A stretch of 64,000 nt of DNA from Flavobacterium psychrophilum DSM 3660 = ATCC 49418 (GCF_002217405.1 NZ_MUHE01000011.1:83952-147951); one strand, 5' to 3'; positions 44,652 to 53,562 are shown, numbered from the stretch's first letter. Notes: generated by a model not told the origin, from the letters alone. Made by a program: numbers and translations.

Positions 44652-45455
44652 TTAAAGCTTATAATGGTTCATTAACATTTTTTCATACACTTTATCTGGC
44701 AAAATTCTTTTCAATACAATAGAAATTTTTTGCATAAAAGCCCCTACTTTATAATGTATTTTAGGATTTGGATTTCGAATAATTGCAAAAACTGCTTGTG
44801 CCATTTCGTTAGGATTGCTGCCAGAATCTACATGTTCATCCATCGATTTTAAGGTGTTTTGGTAAGGAATTTCGTAAGCAGAACCTTTTATAACTGGCGC
44901 ATGATAACGACCTGCAGCGATATTAGTAGCAAAATCCCCTGGCGCAATATTAGTAACGTGTATGCCAAAAGATTTAGTTTCCATACGAATGGCTTCTGTA
45001 ATTAGTCCTAAAGCGCCTTTCGATGCCGAATAAATTCCCCGATAAGGCAAGCCCATATAACCCGCAATCGAAGTAATATTAATAATTAACCCTGATTTTT
45101 GAGTTCGCATTTGTGGCAAAACAGCTTTCATTACTTCTATGGCGCCAAAGAAATTAGTATCAAAATGATTTTTAATTTCTTGTATCGGAATTTCTTCTAT
45201 TGGGCCAGTAATTCCTACACCTGCATTATTTATTACCACATCTAATCTTCCAGATTTTTCAATAACTTCTGCAACTGCCCTCTCAATTGAAATTGCATCA
45301 CGAACATCTAGTGCCACTAACGGAAAGATCGAATTATTAATTCTTTCTGGATTTCTACTGGTACCATACACAATAAATCCTTTTTGATGCAAAAATTCTC
45401 CAATGGACTTTCCTATTCCTGATGAACCACCAGTTATTAAAACTACTTTATTCAT
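44652..45455 (-). CDS. Short-chain dehydrogenase/reductase (classical SDR)
   Basis: A 267-residue NAD(P)-dependent oxidoreductase with all classical parts: 'GGSSGIGKSIGEFL' at residues 8-21, 'NNAGVGITG', the catalytic Ser in 'INITSIAGYMG' and Y-x-x-x-K in 'GIYSASKGALGL', then 'NIAPGDFATN'. The C-terminal tail ('KRILPDKVYEKMLMNHYKL') is of the type seen in SDRs acting on long acyl or sterol-like substrates. Substrate not assignable. In contrast to the SDR-like protein near the left end, its active site is intact. Confidence 0.9.
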   Translation of the reverse strand: MNKVVLITGGSSGIGKSIGEFLHQKGFIVYGTSRNPERINNSIFPLVALDVRDAISIERAVAEVIEKSGRLDVVINNAGVGITGPIEEIPIQEIKNHFDTNFFGAIEVMKAVLPQMRTQKSGLIINITSIAGYMGLPYRGIYSASKGALGLITEAIRMETKSFGIHVTNIAPGDFATNIAAGRYHAPVIKGSAYEIPYQNTLKSMDEHVDSGSNPNEMAQAVFAIIRNPNPKIHYKVGAFMQKISIVLKRILPDKVYEKMLMNHYKL

Positions 45456-45478
45456 TTTTTATATTTTAAATGCAAAAT

Positions 45479-45637
45479 TTAATCTAGTAAGCTATTTAAA
45501 CCACATAATTCTCCATAACCTGAAATACCTTTATAATTTAGTTTAACAATCAAAGCATCTCTATGGGAATAATTCCCATAAGCTATCGAAAAAGTTTCCT
45601 TGAGTTCGAAACGAACAATTTGCCAAGATAAATTCAT
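45479..45637 (-). pseudogene. Fragment of a dipeptide epimerase gene (N-terminal 52 codons)
   Basis: From the ATG at 45637 it reads MNLSWQIVRFELKETFSIAY and on through 'YSHRDALIVKLNYKGISGYGE', the capping-domain start of L-Ala-D/L-Glu (enolase superfamily) epimerases. The frame stops after about 52 residues, where a full enzyme has about 330, so the catalytic barrel is missing. It abuts the SRP RNA gene and the SDR gene; a deletion has joined the fragment to the SDR side. Confidence 0.65.
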
Positions 45638-45658
45638 AAAAGTAGGAATATCTATAAA

Positions 45659-45688
45659 CAAAAAAAATCTGAACAATGTCAGATTTAA
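45659..45688 (-). terminator. Terminator of the SRP RNA gene
   Basis: On the minus strand AAATCTGACATTGTTCAGATTTTTTTT forms a stem followed by a T run, just after the RNA 3' end. Confidence 0.85.
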
Positions 45689-45693
45689 AAAAT

Positions 45694-45786
45694 GGCAAGC
45701 GACCTACATCGCACCGCTCAACCACATACCTTTGCTGCGTTCCCACCCTGGAGGAGTCTGCAGGAGCTGGTCGTGTAGGACTTGCC
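45694..45786 (-). ncRNA. ffs: Signal recognition particle RNA, small bacterial type (4.5S)
   Basis: On the minus strand the transcript starts GGCAAGTCCTACACGACC and ends GGTCGCTTGCC, so the ends GGCAAG/CTTGCC pair, as in a single long hairpin. The apical part holds CCAGGGTGGGAACGCAGCAA, the SRP domain IV region with symmetric and asymmetric loops. About 93 nt. A perfect promoter and a terminator frame it. It binds Ffh and targets inner-membrane proteins. Confidence 0.9.
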
Positions 45787-45790
45787 GTTG

Positions 45791-45820
45791 CAAATATACA
45801 ACCTTTTTATATTTTTGCAA
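45791..45820 (-). promoter_or_regulatory. Promoter of the SRP RNA gene
   Basis: On the minus strand TTG (45820-45818), 19 bp, then TATATTTG (45798-45791), an exact match to the Bacteroidota vegetative consensus. Identical spacing and -7 box occur before tRNA-Val. Confidence 0.85.
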
Positions 45821-45875
45821 GTACTTTTGTTTATATAAAATGAAGTTATATATTGTATTCACAAAATAGCTAAAA

Positions 45876-46928
45876 ATGAAAAAATATAAAACATTAGTAA
45901 TCACATCATTAACCTTTATTTTTATTGGTTGTGGGGATAAAAATAATTCTAAAAATTTATTTTCTATCGATGAAAGTAAGTTTAAATCGATGTTTCACAA
46001 TAGTGATACAATTAATCTAACATTAAAAAACGAAGCAAATAAAACAATAGATTCCGTAACTTATTATAATAATGACACAAAAATTGGTACTGCAAAAGGC
46101 AATTCCTCTTTTAATTTTTCATTGATTAATCAAAAAATAGGCTATCAAAACCTAAAAGCTGTAGCGCATTTTGAAGGATTAAAAGAAGAAAATTCGACAA
46201 GAATAGAAATGCTTTCAAGTATAGAACCCAAAATATTAACCTATAAACTTTTAAATACTTACCCGCACAACATAGATTCATTTACGGAGGGTTTAGAGTT
46301 TTATGGTGATTATTTGTATGAAAGTACAGGTCAAAAAGGATCCTCTTATTTTGTAAAAACAGATCATAAAACAGGTAAAACATTACAAAAAACAATTTTA
46401 GACTCTAAATATTTTGGAGAAGGAATTACTTTTATTAATGGAAAAATGTACCAGTTAACTTGGCAAGAAGCAACAGGTTTTATTTACGATGCCAATACTT
46501 TAAAACTAGAAAAAACATTTCAATTTGATAAAAATATAGAAGGTTGGGGTATGACAAACGACAAAAAATATATTTATCAATCTGACGGAACCGAGAAAAT
46601 CTGGAAAATGAATCCCGAAAATCAAAAAATGATTAGTTTTATAAATGTATATACTAACACTAGTAAGATTAAAAAAATAAACGAACTAGAATGGATTGAC
46701 CAAAAAATATATGCCAATATCTGGGAAAAAGATGCTATCATAATCATAAATCCTTTAACAGGTGCTGTTGAAGCACTTGTAGATTTATCTGGTTTAAGAA
46801 AGTTAGCAAAAGTTAGCGATGCCGATACTTTGAACGGTATTGCTTACAATCCTAGAACCAAAACCATTTTTGTAACTGGAAAAAACTGGGACAAAATGTT
46901 TGAAATAAAAATAGACTATTTGCATTAG
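45876..46928 (+). CDS. Glutaminyl-peptide cyclotransferase (plant-type) lipoprotein
   Basis: A 350-residue exported protein. A lipobox 'FIGCG' puts the anchoring Cys at residue 19. The mature C-terminal half (about 125-350) is the beta-propeller of plant/bacterial glutaminyl cyclases (Glu_cyclase_2): 'YPHNIDSFTEGLEFYGDYLYESTG' (with normal spacing), 'FGEGITFINGKMYQLTW', 'EGWGMTNDKKYIYQSDG', 'INELEWIDQKIYANIWE' and 'NGIAYNPRTKTIFVTGKNW'. It converts N-terminal Gln to pyroglutamate on exported proteins; in Bacteroidota many secreted proteins start with Gln after signal cleavage, such as the two in this window ending '..AQ'. Monocistronic. Confidence 0.9.
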   Translation: MKKYKTLVITSLTFIFIGCGDKNNSKNLFSIDESKFKSMFHNSDTINLTLKNEANKTIDSVTYYNNDTKIGTAKGNSSFNFSLINQKIGYQNLKAVAHFEGLKEENSTRIEMLSSIEPKILTYKLLNTYPHNIDSFTEGLEFYGDYLYESTGQKGSSYFVKTDHKTGKTLQKTILDSKYFGEGITFINGKMYQLTWQEATGFIYDANTLKLEKTFQFDKNIEGWGMTNDKKYIYQSDGTEKIWKMNPENQKMISFINVYTNTSKIKKINELEWIDQKIYANIWEKDAIIIINPLTGAVEALVDLSGLRKLAKVSDADTLNGIAYNPRTKTIFVTGKNWDKMFEIKIDYLH

Positions 46929-47501
46929 ATAATAAAACAGCATTATATTTGTAGTTAAGCACTATTTATGGGCAGAAAAACAAATTTATGATAAAAATAA
47001 ACTTTCAAAATCACTTATCGAAACTATTGCCGAATCAGATTTGACAAAATTTAAAACTAGAAAAAGGAAAGCTTAAAGATTTCCCAATAGTGAGCTCATT
47101 AATTGGAATTTGAAAAAAAGGTCTTGCAGTAAATGATTATTGCTTTTTAAATAAAATGATACTTTTTCTTCAAGAATTATTTGCTCTATCAGATGAAAAA
47201 CGAAAAAAGATTATTGAAGATTTAGATGATAGTGAATATTAAGCAGAAGCTGGTAAAAAATTAATCGCAATTATCTATAAGTTAGAAGGTTGGTTCGTAA
47301 TAAATGCTTTTTCGCTTAGCCTAAAAAAAGCATATTGAAAATCTGTAACTATATGAATCCAAAACAGGTCATGTAGCCAAAATAAAATATTGCTATAAGT
47401 ATAGTAAAATAAAAAAAAATGTAACTTATCTTAATCTAAAACTGAAGTTACAAAAAATAAAACAACCCTTTTAAAAAGGGTTTTATTCGTGTAAAAAAGT
47501 G
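46929..47501. other. Decayed or non-coding region
   Basis: 573 bp with no intact gene. A TATATTTG box lies at 46942-46949, followed by open fragments that read like protein but are broken by stops: 'KQIYDKNKLSKSLIETIAES' near 46975-47035 and 'LFLQELFALSDEKRKKIIED' near 47160-47225. I do not recognise a family. The 3' end (about 47461-47486) has a CCCTTTT/AAAAGGG hairpin that probably ends the minus-strand gene at 47502. Confidence 0.4.
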
Positions 47502-47684
47502 CTAAAGCCTACCCTTCAATGAGCTGAAAACCCAAGCATTTAGCAAAAAACCTAAACCAACAGTTGCAAAACCCCAACCCGCTACATCGGCATATCGGTA
47601 AGCACCAAGACCTATTAAGACCAAGCCCATTACCACCATCATTAAAGTTGCCCAACCTAAAATTGTATTTTTATTCATTCCCAT
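47502..47684 (-). CDS. CAL67264 family small membrane protein
   Basis: A 60-residue protein (58 from the second Met at 47678, MNKNTILGWATLM...). Two hydrophobic helices (about 8-28 and 35-54) flank 'AYRYADVAGWGFATVG'. The 'GWATLMMVVMGL...YADVAGWGF' pattern is that of the CAL67264 family, a Bacteroidota-specific membrane protein of unknown function. Monocistronic, with a hairpin terminator downstream. Confidence 0.8.
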   Translation of the reverse strand: MGMNKNTILGWATLMMVVMGLVLIGLGAYRYADVAGWGFATVGLGFLLNAWVFSSLKGRL

Positions 47685-47746
47685 AACTTTATGTTTGTTT
47701 AATTTGAGGGGGGCAAATATCAGTATTTTTTAAATATTTTCCTATG

Positions 47747-48751
47747 TTAATTAAAAATCTTAACCAACATTTCTTTCAACAAATCAGATTGAGGCAAAGC
47801 ATTTGCACCAACACCTTTACTTTTTACATCAATATCACGTAAAGAAGCCACAATTTGACTCACTTTTTTCATAGGATAATTGCGCAAAGCAATATCATAA
47901 TCCTTTAAGAAAAAAGGGCTTACACCTAATATAGGAGCCACCGTTTTTGGGTTTTTGTCTTTTAGCCCATGGTACTTTAGCAATTGAATAAAAAAGCTAA
48001 AAACCAAACTTGTCGTAACAACCATAGGATTATCCTTTGGGTTTTGCGCAAAATGGTCGGCAATTTTGTATGATTTTAATTGATTTCTCTCGCCAATGGC
48101 TTTTCTAAATTCAAATATATTAAAATCTTTACTAAAACCTATATTTTCTTCAATAATAGCTGGTGTAATAGTACTTCCTTGTGGTAATATAATGGCTAAT
48201 TTATCCAATTCGTTGGCAATTTTGCTCAAATCGGTTCCTAGAAAATCGACCAACATGGCAGATGCTTTAGGCTCTATATTTAATTTTTTTCCTGACAAAA
48301 CTCGCTTTAGCCACTCACCTACTTGGTTTTCGTATAATTTTTTACTCTCGTAAACCACCCCTTTTTGAGCTAATATTTTAGTTATTTTCTTGCGTTTGTC
48401 TAAAGTTTTATACTTATAACAAATAACTAAAACAGTTGTTGGCTGAGGGTTTTCGGCATAAGATTCTAATTTATCTATTGTTCTAATTAAATCCTGAGCT
48501 TCTTTTACAATGACAACCTGACGATCTGCCATCATTGGATACCGTTTTGCATTCGAAACTACGTCTTCAATCGTAACATCACGACCATATAAAACCGTCT
48601 GATTAAAATCTCTTTCATGCTCTTGCAGAATATTTTTTTCGATATATTCAGACAATTTATCAATATAATAAGGCTCTTCGCCCATTAAAAAATAAATAGG
48701 TTTTATATTTCCAGCTTTTATATCGTTAATTATTTTTAGTACCTCGTCCAT
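47747..48751 (-). CDS. holA: DNA polymerase III subunit delta
   Basis: A 334-residue clamp-loader subunit that opens the beta clamp. The start 'EVLKIINDIKAGNIKPIYFLMGEEPYYIDKL' (with normal spacing), 'MMADRQVVIVKEAQDL' and 'VYESKKLYENQVGEWLKRVL' are typical of HolA, as are 'ASAMLVDFLGTDLSKIANELDKL' and the C-terminal helical 'SFFIQLLKYHGLKDKN'. Length is normal. It is divergent from the HSDR_N protein gene. Confidence 0.93.
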   Translation of the reverse strand: MDEVLKIINDIKAGNIKPIYFLMGEEPYYIDKLSEYIEKNILQEHERDFNQTVLYGRDVTIEDVVSNAKRYPMMADRQVVIVKEAQDLIRTIDKLESYAENPQPTTVLVICYKYKTLDKRKKITKILAQKGVVYESKKLYENQVGEWLKRVLSGKKLNIEPKASAMLVDFLGTDLSKIANELDKLAIILPQGSTITPAIIEENIGFSKDFNIFEFRKAIGERNQLKSYKIADHFAQNPKDNPMVVTTSLVFSFFIQLLKYHGLKDKNPKTVAPILGVSPFFLKDYDIALRNYPMKKVSQIVASLRDIDVKSKGVGANALPQSDLLKEMLVKIFN

Positions 48752-48825
48752 TATTTATTTCAAAATTCGTTGTTCAACATTCGCTTATTTCAGATTTGAA
48801 AAACGAAAAATTTAAACTTATTTAA

Positions 48826-48833
48826 TACTTTTG
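48826..48833 (+). promoter_or_regulatory. -7 promoter box of the HSDR_N gene
   Basis: Exact TACTTTTG ending only 5 bp before the ATG at 48838. Transcription would start at or next to the initiation codon, so the mRNA is probably nearly leaderless. Confidence 0.4.
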
Positions 48834-48837
48834 TACA

Positions 48838-49284
48838 ATGCAAAAACTAAATTTTCCAACTTATACATTTCGGTTCAAAAATAGTGAAAATAAAGTTTCT
48901 ATTTTTGATGAAATTCGTAAAAAATTTATAGTACTTACACCAGAAGAATGGGTACGTCAAAATGTAATTTGTTTTTTATTAGAAGAAAAAAAATATCCAA
49001 AATCATATATTAATGTCGAGAAAATCATTAAAATAAATGGCTTAACCAAGCGATACGATATAGTAGTATTTGAGCCAAATGGAAAAATATTTTTATTAAT
49101 AGAGTGCAAAGCTCCAGAGGTTCCTATATCACAAAATACTTTCGATCAGATTGCAAGATACAACATTGTTTTAGAGGCAAAATATTTAATGGTAACTAAT
49201 GGTTTAAATCATTATTTTTGTAAAATGGATTTTGAAAACCAAAAATATTTGTTTTTGAAAGAACTGCCAGAGTTTATAAAATAG
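48838..49284 (+). CDS. HSDR_N-like nuclease-fold protein
   Basis: A 148-residue protein matching the N-terminal domain of type I restriction subunit R (HSDR_N_2) without helicase. 'TPEEWVRQNVICFLLEEKKYP' leads into a PD-(D/E)XK pattern: D74 in 'KRYDIVVFE', E89 and K91 in 'LLIECKAP'. Stand-alone copies are frequent in Bacteroidota and are not part of a restriction system; no hsdM or hsdS is nearby. Role unknown. A glycosyltransferase gene follows 7 bp after the stop. Confidence 0.85.
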   Translation: MQKLNFPTYTFRFKNSENKVSIFDEIRKKFIVLTPEEWVRQNVICFLLEEKKYPKSYINVEKIIKINGLTKRYDIVVFEPNGKIFLLIECKAPEVPISQNTFDQIARYNIVLEAKYLMVTNGLNHYFCKMDFENQKYLFLKELPEFIK

Positions 49285-49291
49285 ATTATTG

Positions 49292-50293
49292 ATGAAAGAC
49301 AAAAAAATAGCTGTTGTAATTCTCAATTGGAATGGGCAAAAATTATTAGAACAATTTTTACCTTCAATCGTCCGACATTCAGATCAAGCAACGATTTATG
49401 TAGCAGATAATGCTTCTACTGATGCTTCTATTACATTTGTAAAAAGCCATTTTCCCGAGGTAAAAATTATCCAAAACAATAAAAATTTTGGTTTTGCAAA
49501 AGGATATAACCAAGCTTTACAAGATGTTGAAGAAGAAATTTACGCATTAGTGAACTCCGATATTGAAGTTACTAAAAACTGGTTGCAACCTATTATTAGT
49601 TTATTTGAAAATGAACCTAAAACGAGTATCGTTCAGCCAAAAATTCTTGATTTTAAAAACAAGAAATGCTTTGAATATGCTGGTGCTGGTGGCGGATTTA
49701 TAGATAAATATGGCTTCCCTTTTTGCCGTGGGCGCATTTTTGATACTATCGAAAAAGATAACGCACAATACAACGATACAACAGAAATATTTTGGGCTTC
49801 TGGTGCTTGCTTTTTTATTAGAAAAGAAATTTTCCGAGAACTAAATGGTTTTGATGTTGATTTTTTTGCACACCAAGAAGAAATCGACTTATGCTGGAGA
49901 GCATTTAACAAAGGATATATTGCAAAATATTGCGGGAAATCTACTGTATATCATGTGGGCGGCGCAACTCTAAATACCGAAAATCCAAAAAAAACTTTCC
50001 TTAATTTTAGAAATTCATTATGGATGCTTGCTAAAAATCTTCCAAAAAACAAATTATTTCCAGTACTTTTTATTAGAATGTGCTTAGACGCAATTGCAGC
50101 AATACGCTTCTTGACAAAAGGAAAGTTTAAGCATTTTTGGGCTGTTTTAGAATCTCATTTTTATTTATATTATTTTCTATTAAAGTTTTTAGGCAAACGC
50201 AACACCAACCAATCTGAAAGGTATTATAAAACAAAAAGCATAGTTTACCTTTATTTTATTAAAAATATCAAGCTTTTTAGAAACAATTTTTAA
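49292..50293 (+). CDS. Family 2 glycosyltransferase
   Basis: A 333-residue GT-A fold enzyme. 'IAVVILNWNGQKLLEQFLPSI' is the nucleotide-sugar-binding start, 'ALVNSDIEVTKNWLQP' carries the DxD-like acidic site (S-D-I-E), and 'FWASGACFFIRKEIFRELNGFD' then 'EEIDLCWRAFNKGY' are the WcaE/rhamnosyltransferase-like signatures. The C-terminal third is basic and aromatic and probably binds the membrane. The ATG at 49292 is taken instead of a TTG one codon earlier. It likely adds a sugar in surface polysaccharide or glycolipid assembly. Confidence 0.9.
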   Translation: MKDKKIAVVILNWNGQKLLEQFLPSIVRHSDQATIYVADNASTDASITFVKSHFPEVKIIQNNKNFGFAKGYNQALQDVEEEIYALVNSDIEVTKNWLQPIISLFENEPKTSIVQPKILDFKNKKCFEYAGAGGGFIDKYGFPFCRGRIFDTIEKDNAQYNDTTEIFWASGACFFIRKEIFRELNGFDVDFFAHQEEIDLCWRAFNKGYIAKYCGKSTVYHVGGATLNTENPKKTFLNFRNSLWMLAKNLPKNKLFPVLFIRMCLDAIAAIRFLTKGKFKHFWAVLESHFYLYYFLLKFLGKRNTNQSERYYKTKSIVYLYFIKNIKLFRNNF

Positions 50294-50303
50294 AGATTAA
50301 TAC

Positions 50304-50311
50304 TACCTTTG
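50304..50311 (+). promoter_or_regulatory. -7 promoter box of the 79-residue gene
   Basis: Exact TACCTTTG, 23 bp before the ATG at 50335. Confidence 0.4.
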
Positions 50312-50334
50312 CCCTTTCTTTATAGAATATTATT

Positions 50335-50574
50335 ATGACAAAATCGCTAGAAAAAAAAGGTCTTTTTACAGGACTAATTGAGCAAGATGAAAACGGAAAT
50401 TTCTTTTGCGGAGAATATTTATTAGATTATAAAATGGTAGTTTCTAATTTTAAATTAGGCGACAAAATCACGCTAAAAACCGCTATTACAAATCCAAGCG
50501 ATATTTCTTTTAAAGCTTACGAAAAAAAATCTAAAAACTTCGCTTTATTTAATCTGAAACCAGATCACGAGTAA
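50335..50574 (+). CDS. Conserved-looking hypothetical protein
   Basis: 79 residues (MTKSLEKKGLFTGLIEQDE...), rich in beta-strand-like segments ('NGNFFCGEYLLDYKMVV', 'LGDKITLKTAITNPSD') with no membrane helix or signal peptide. I do not recognise the family. It has its own -7 box and a strong terminator, which supports a real gene. Confidence 0.55.
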   Translation: MTKSLEKKGLFTGLIEQDENGNFFCGEYLLDYKMVVSNFKLGDKITLKTAITNPSDISFKAYEKKSKNFALFNLKPDHE

Positions 50575-50575
50575 T

Positions 50576-50612
50576 AAAAAAAAGGTTTAGAAAATTTCTA
50601 AACCTTTTTTTT
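50576..50612. terminator. Bidirectional terminator
   Basis: AAAAAAAAGGTTTAGAAAA and TTTCTAAACCTTTTTTTT form a strong A/T-flanked stem between the convergent genes at 50335-50574 and 50631-50771. Confidence 0.88.
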
Positions 50613-50630
50613 ATCAAATTTGTCACAAAA

Positions 50631-50771
50631 CTATTCTTTTTGCTCATTAAATTTTTTTACGATTGCTTTTAGTTGTGCAGCTCTATCTGTTTTTGCTTTT
50701 TTTACCTTATCCTGAGCTTTGTGCAACTTATCATTGTGCTTTTTGATATTCTTTTCGGTGTTTCTACTCAT
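50631..50771 (-). CDS. Small lysine-rich protein
   Basis: A 46-residue protein (MSRNTEKNIKKHNDKLHKAQ, then DKVKKAKTDRAAQLKAIVKK...) predicted to be one long basic helix or coiled coil. It overlaps the start side of the longer upstream gene by 8 bases, as in translationally coupled pairs, and ends before a strong terminator. Function unknown; the charge suggests nucleic-acid or ribosome contact, but this is only inference. Confidence 0.55.
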   Translation of the reverse strand: MSRNTEKNIKKHNDKLHKAQDKVKKAKTDRAAQLKAIVKKFNEQKE

Positions 50772-51315
50772 GATAATTGCGTTTTATTTCTTCTAAGTTC
50801 TTATTGGTGAAAATTAATTCATTAATGATTTTTTCTCTTAATTCATCAATATTTTTATTACTAAAATATTTTGCCCAACTGGTTAAGGTTAATATATTTC
50901 TGGCCTGTTTTATTCTTTTTGCCGTTTCTAGTGTATTTCTTAAAACTGGTTTATTGTTAAAATTAGGATTATTTTTATGTTGGTAATTTATCGTTTTTTT
51001 ATCAAAATTGGCTTCTAAATAATATAGCTTTTCAAGGTTATTGTCTGGATAAAAACTGTCCCATTTTGCAAAACCTAACTTTCTTTTAGATTCTGATTCT
51101 GGTTCGAAAGCAACCAATCGCCATTTGCTATTTGCTAATCTTCCCCAATGATTAGACAAACGATACATTCCTACTTCGGTATAAAAATAGTCGCTTCCTG
51201 ATTGGCTTTTATAATTCGGAATTAAAAATTCGACAGTCTTAATTTCGACTTCATTAAAAACACAAAAAGTATTTTTGAAGGATTTAGAATTAGGTTTAAA
51301 TTTATTTATTAACAC
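50764..51315 (-). CDS. Hypothetical protein with tryptophan-rich beta segments
   Basis: A 183-residue cytoplasmic protein. The middle, 'DYFYTEVGMYRLSNHWGRLANSKWRLV' (with family-like spacing) and 'KLGFAKWDSFYPDN', reads as beta-strands with several Trp and Tyr; the C-terminus (about 125-183) is helical and charged. I do not recognise the family. It is followed by, and overlaps, the small lysine-rich gene, so the two form an operon. Confidence 0.5.
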   Translation of the reverse strand: MLINKFKPNSKSFKNTFCVFNEVEIKTVEFLIPNYKSQSGSDYFYTEVGMYRLSNHWGRLANSKWRLVAFEPESESKRKLGFAKWDSFYPDNNLEKLYYLEANFDKKTINYQHKNNPNFNNKPVLRNTLETAKRIKQARNILTLTSWAKYFSNKNIDELREKIINELIFTNKNLEEIKRNYHE

Positions 51316-51503
51316 AATTTTTTAGTTTTCATTTTTACTACTTTATAATTGTAAAAATACAAAAAGGCACTCATTAGCCGCGATACAACAATTATAAATC
51401 GCAACAAAATAACAACAATAACTCTTTACAATAGATAAAAATGTTGCAAAAATAAAAAATGGTATTACTTTTAACATTTATTACTTTATTTAAAATAAAA
51501 CAA

Positions 51504-53126
51504 ATGCAAATTCAAGGACAAATTGTAGATATAGAAAACAAACGAATTTATTCCGGTGAAATTACTATTCAAAATGGTAAAATCATATCAATAATTGAGA
51601 AAAATCATGAGGTAAAAAACTATATTCTTCCAGGATTTATTGATGCACATATTCATATCGAAAGTTCTATGCTTGTTCCTTCAGAATTTGCAAAAATTGC
51701 TGTCCTACACGGAACCGTTGCTACCATTTCTGATCCGCACGAAATTGCCAATGTACTGGGAAAAAAAGGGGTTTATTATATGATTGAAAACGGAAAACAA
51801 GTACCGTTAAAATTTCATTTTGGAGCGCCATCTTGTGTTCCTGCAACGGCCTTTGAAACTGCTGGTGCCATCATCGATTCTGAAGAAATTAAAGAATTGA
51901 TGGCTTCTCCTGATATTTATTATTTGTCGGAAATGATGAATTATCCTGGAGTTTTATTTGATGATGACGAAGTTTTAAAAAAAATTGCTTGGGCAAAACA
52001 TTTCAACAAACCTATTGATGGTCACGCACCAGGATTGCGAGGAGAACCTATCAAAAAATATATTTCGGCAGGAATTACAACCGATCACGAGTGCTTTACT
52101 TATAGCGAAGCACAAGAAAAATTATCTCTTGGTATGAAAGTTATTATTCGGGAAGGAAGTGCTGCAAAAAACTTTGAAGTCTTAATAAGCTTACTTCCAG
52201 CAAATTACGAAAACATGATGTTTTGTTCCGATGACAAACACCCTGATGATTTGATTTTAGGACACATTAATTTACTGTGTGCCAGAGCGGTTGCCAAAGG
52301 AATTGATGTTTTTAAAATCTTGCAAGTGGCTTGTGTAAATCCAGTTCATCATTACAAAATGAAGGTGGGTTTGTTGAAAAAAAATGATGCAGCCGATTTT
52401 ATTGTTGTAGAAGATTTAGTCAATTTTAAAGTCAATAAAACTTATATAAATGGTGAATTGGTTGCCGAAAACGGACAATCATTTGTAGAAAATATTAATT
52501 TTGAAACGCCAAATAACTTTAATATTACCAAAAAGAAAATTAGTGATTTCGAAATTCCAAGTTTAGCAGAAAAAATTAGAGTCATTGAAGCTTTAGAAGG
52601 ACAGTTAATTACCAATGAAATTCATCACAATTCATTTATTAAAAACGGAAAATTAGTTTCAGATATAGAGAATGATATTCTGAAAATGGCAGTTGTAAAT
52701 CGTTATCAAAATACAACTCCAGCAATTGCTTTTATTAAGAATTTTGGTTTAAAAAAAGGTGCTATTGCCAGTTCTGTAGCCCATGATTGCCATAATATTG
52801 TAGTCGTTGGAACATCGGACGAAGAAATTTGCAATGCTGTTAATTTGATTATCAAAAATACTGGCGGAATTTGCGCTGTAAATGGTACTCAAAATAAATC
52901 ATTAGCCTTACCAGTTGCAGGAATTATGAGTGATAAAGATGCTTGGGAAACGGGGAAATTGTACCAAGAAATTGATGCCATGGCAAAAGATTTGGGGAGT
53001 ACGCTAAAAGCGCCATTTATGACACTTTCGTTTATGGCACTGCTAGTAATTCCTGATTTGAAGCTATCTGACAAAGGATTGTTTAGTGGAAATACGTTCT
53101 CGTTTGTTGATTTGAATGTAGAATAA
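51504..53126 (+). CDS. ade: Adenine deaminase
   Basis: A 540-residue metal enzyme converting adenine to hypoxanthine in purine salvage. The amidohydrolase metal site H49-x-H51-x-E53 ('[13 protein letters not shown]') is present, as are '[18 protein letters not shown]', 'DGHAPGLRG', 'TTDHEC' and '[12 protein letters not shown]'. The C-terminal Ade domain has '[14 protein letters not shown]' and ends near '[18 protein letters not shown]'. The ATG at 51504 gives the normal start '[11 protein letters not shown]'; the 15 codons before it lie in the leader. Confidence 0.93.
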   Translation: MQIQGQIVDIENKRIYSGEITIQNGKIISIIEKNHEVKNYILPGFIDAHIHIESSMLVPSEFAKIAVLHGTVATISDPHEIANVLGKKGVYYMIENGKQVPLKFHFGAPSCVPATAFETAGAIIDSEEIKELMASPDIYYLSEMMNYPGVLFDDDEVLKKIAWAKHFNKPIDGHAPGLRGEPIKKYISAGITTDHECFTYSEAQEKLSLGMKVIIREGSAAKNFEVLISLLPANYENMMFCSDDKHPDDLILGHINLLCARAVAKGIDVFKILQVACVNPVHHYKMKVGLLKKNDAADFIVVEDLVNFKVNKTYINGELVAENGQSFVENINFETPNNFNITKKKISDFEIPSLAEKIRVIEALEGQLITNEIHHNSFIKNGKLVSDIENDILKMAVVNRYQNTTPAIAFIKNFGLKKGAIASSVAHDCHNIVVVGTSDEEICNAVNLIIKNTGGICAVNGTQNKSLALPVAGIMSDKDAWETGKLYQEIDAMAKDLGSTLKAPFMTLSFMALLVIPDLKLSDKGLFSGNTFSFVDLNVE

Positions 53127-53156
53127 GAATTTATATTGCTACAAAACAAAAATAAG

Positions 53157-53203
53157 CTTAAATACCTATATTTTAAATTATATAAGGTATTTAAGTTTTT
53201 TTT
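53157..53203 (+). terminator. Terminator of ade
   Basis: CTTAAATACCT pairs with AGGTATTTAAG, followed by a run of ten T residues. Confidence 0.88.
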
Positions 53204-53211
53204 TTAATTAT

Positions 53212-53559
53212 TTATGCTTTTAAAATCAAAGCTTCTCCTTCAAATTGAATTTCATTCCAGCCCGTTTTGATAAAATTACGGATATTTTGATGATTTGTAC
53301 CTTCTGGATTTCCTAAAACATCTTCAAAATAATAAGAACCAAAACAAGCAAGCATCTGATTTACTGATAATTCTTGCAATAATCCGAAAGCAAATAATTT
53401 ACAAGAACCTGAATTTTCGCCTATATTGTTATATTGAGAACCATTTTTAAAAGCTGTTGGAGTAAAAATATAATTTTGTTCAATTACCGCTATAGTTTCT
53501 TCAAAAGTTATTCTTATAGGTGATTCATGTAGTTTTTTTATAAAATCTTTTAATTGCAT
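53212..53559 (-). CDS. HopJ family protein (type III effector-like, PF08888)
   Basis: A 115-residue protein matching the HopJ family: 'LHESPIRITFEETIAVIEQNY', 'YNNIGENSGSCKLFAFGLLQ' and 'LNPEGTNHQNIRNFI'-type 'GNPEGTNHQNIRNFIKTGW'. The name comes from a plant-pathogen effector, but homologues are common in free-living bacteria without type III secretion, including marine Flavobacteria. It is likely a cytosolic protein of unknown function. It is the last gene of a minus-strand trio with rsmI. Confidence 0.8.
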   Translation of the reverse strand: MQLKDFIKKLHESPIRITFEETIAVIEQNYIFTPTAFKNGSQYNNIGENSGSCKLFAFGLLQELSVNQMLACFGSYYFEDVLGNPEGTNHQNIRNFIKTGWNEIQFEGEALILKA

Positions 53560-53562
53560 ATA

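Noticed and set aside
45561..45904. Small reading frames on both strands over the SRP RNA
   Set aside because: They lie across an RNA gene with its own promoter and terminator and show no protein family signature.
48838..49284. Type I restriction-modification system
   Set aside because: Only the short HSDR_N-like domain is present; no helicase, hsdM or hsdS.
53212..53559. Type III secretion effector
   Set aside because: Only the family name HopJ suggests it; no type III apparatus is present and free-living bacteria carry the family.
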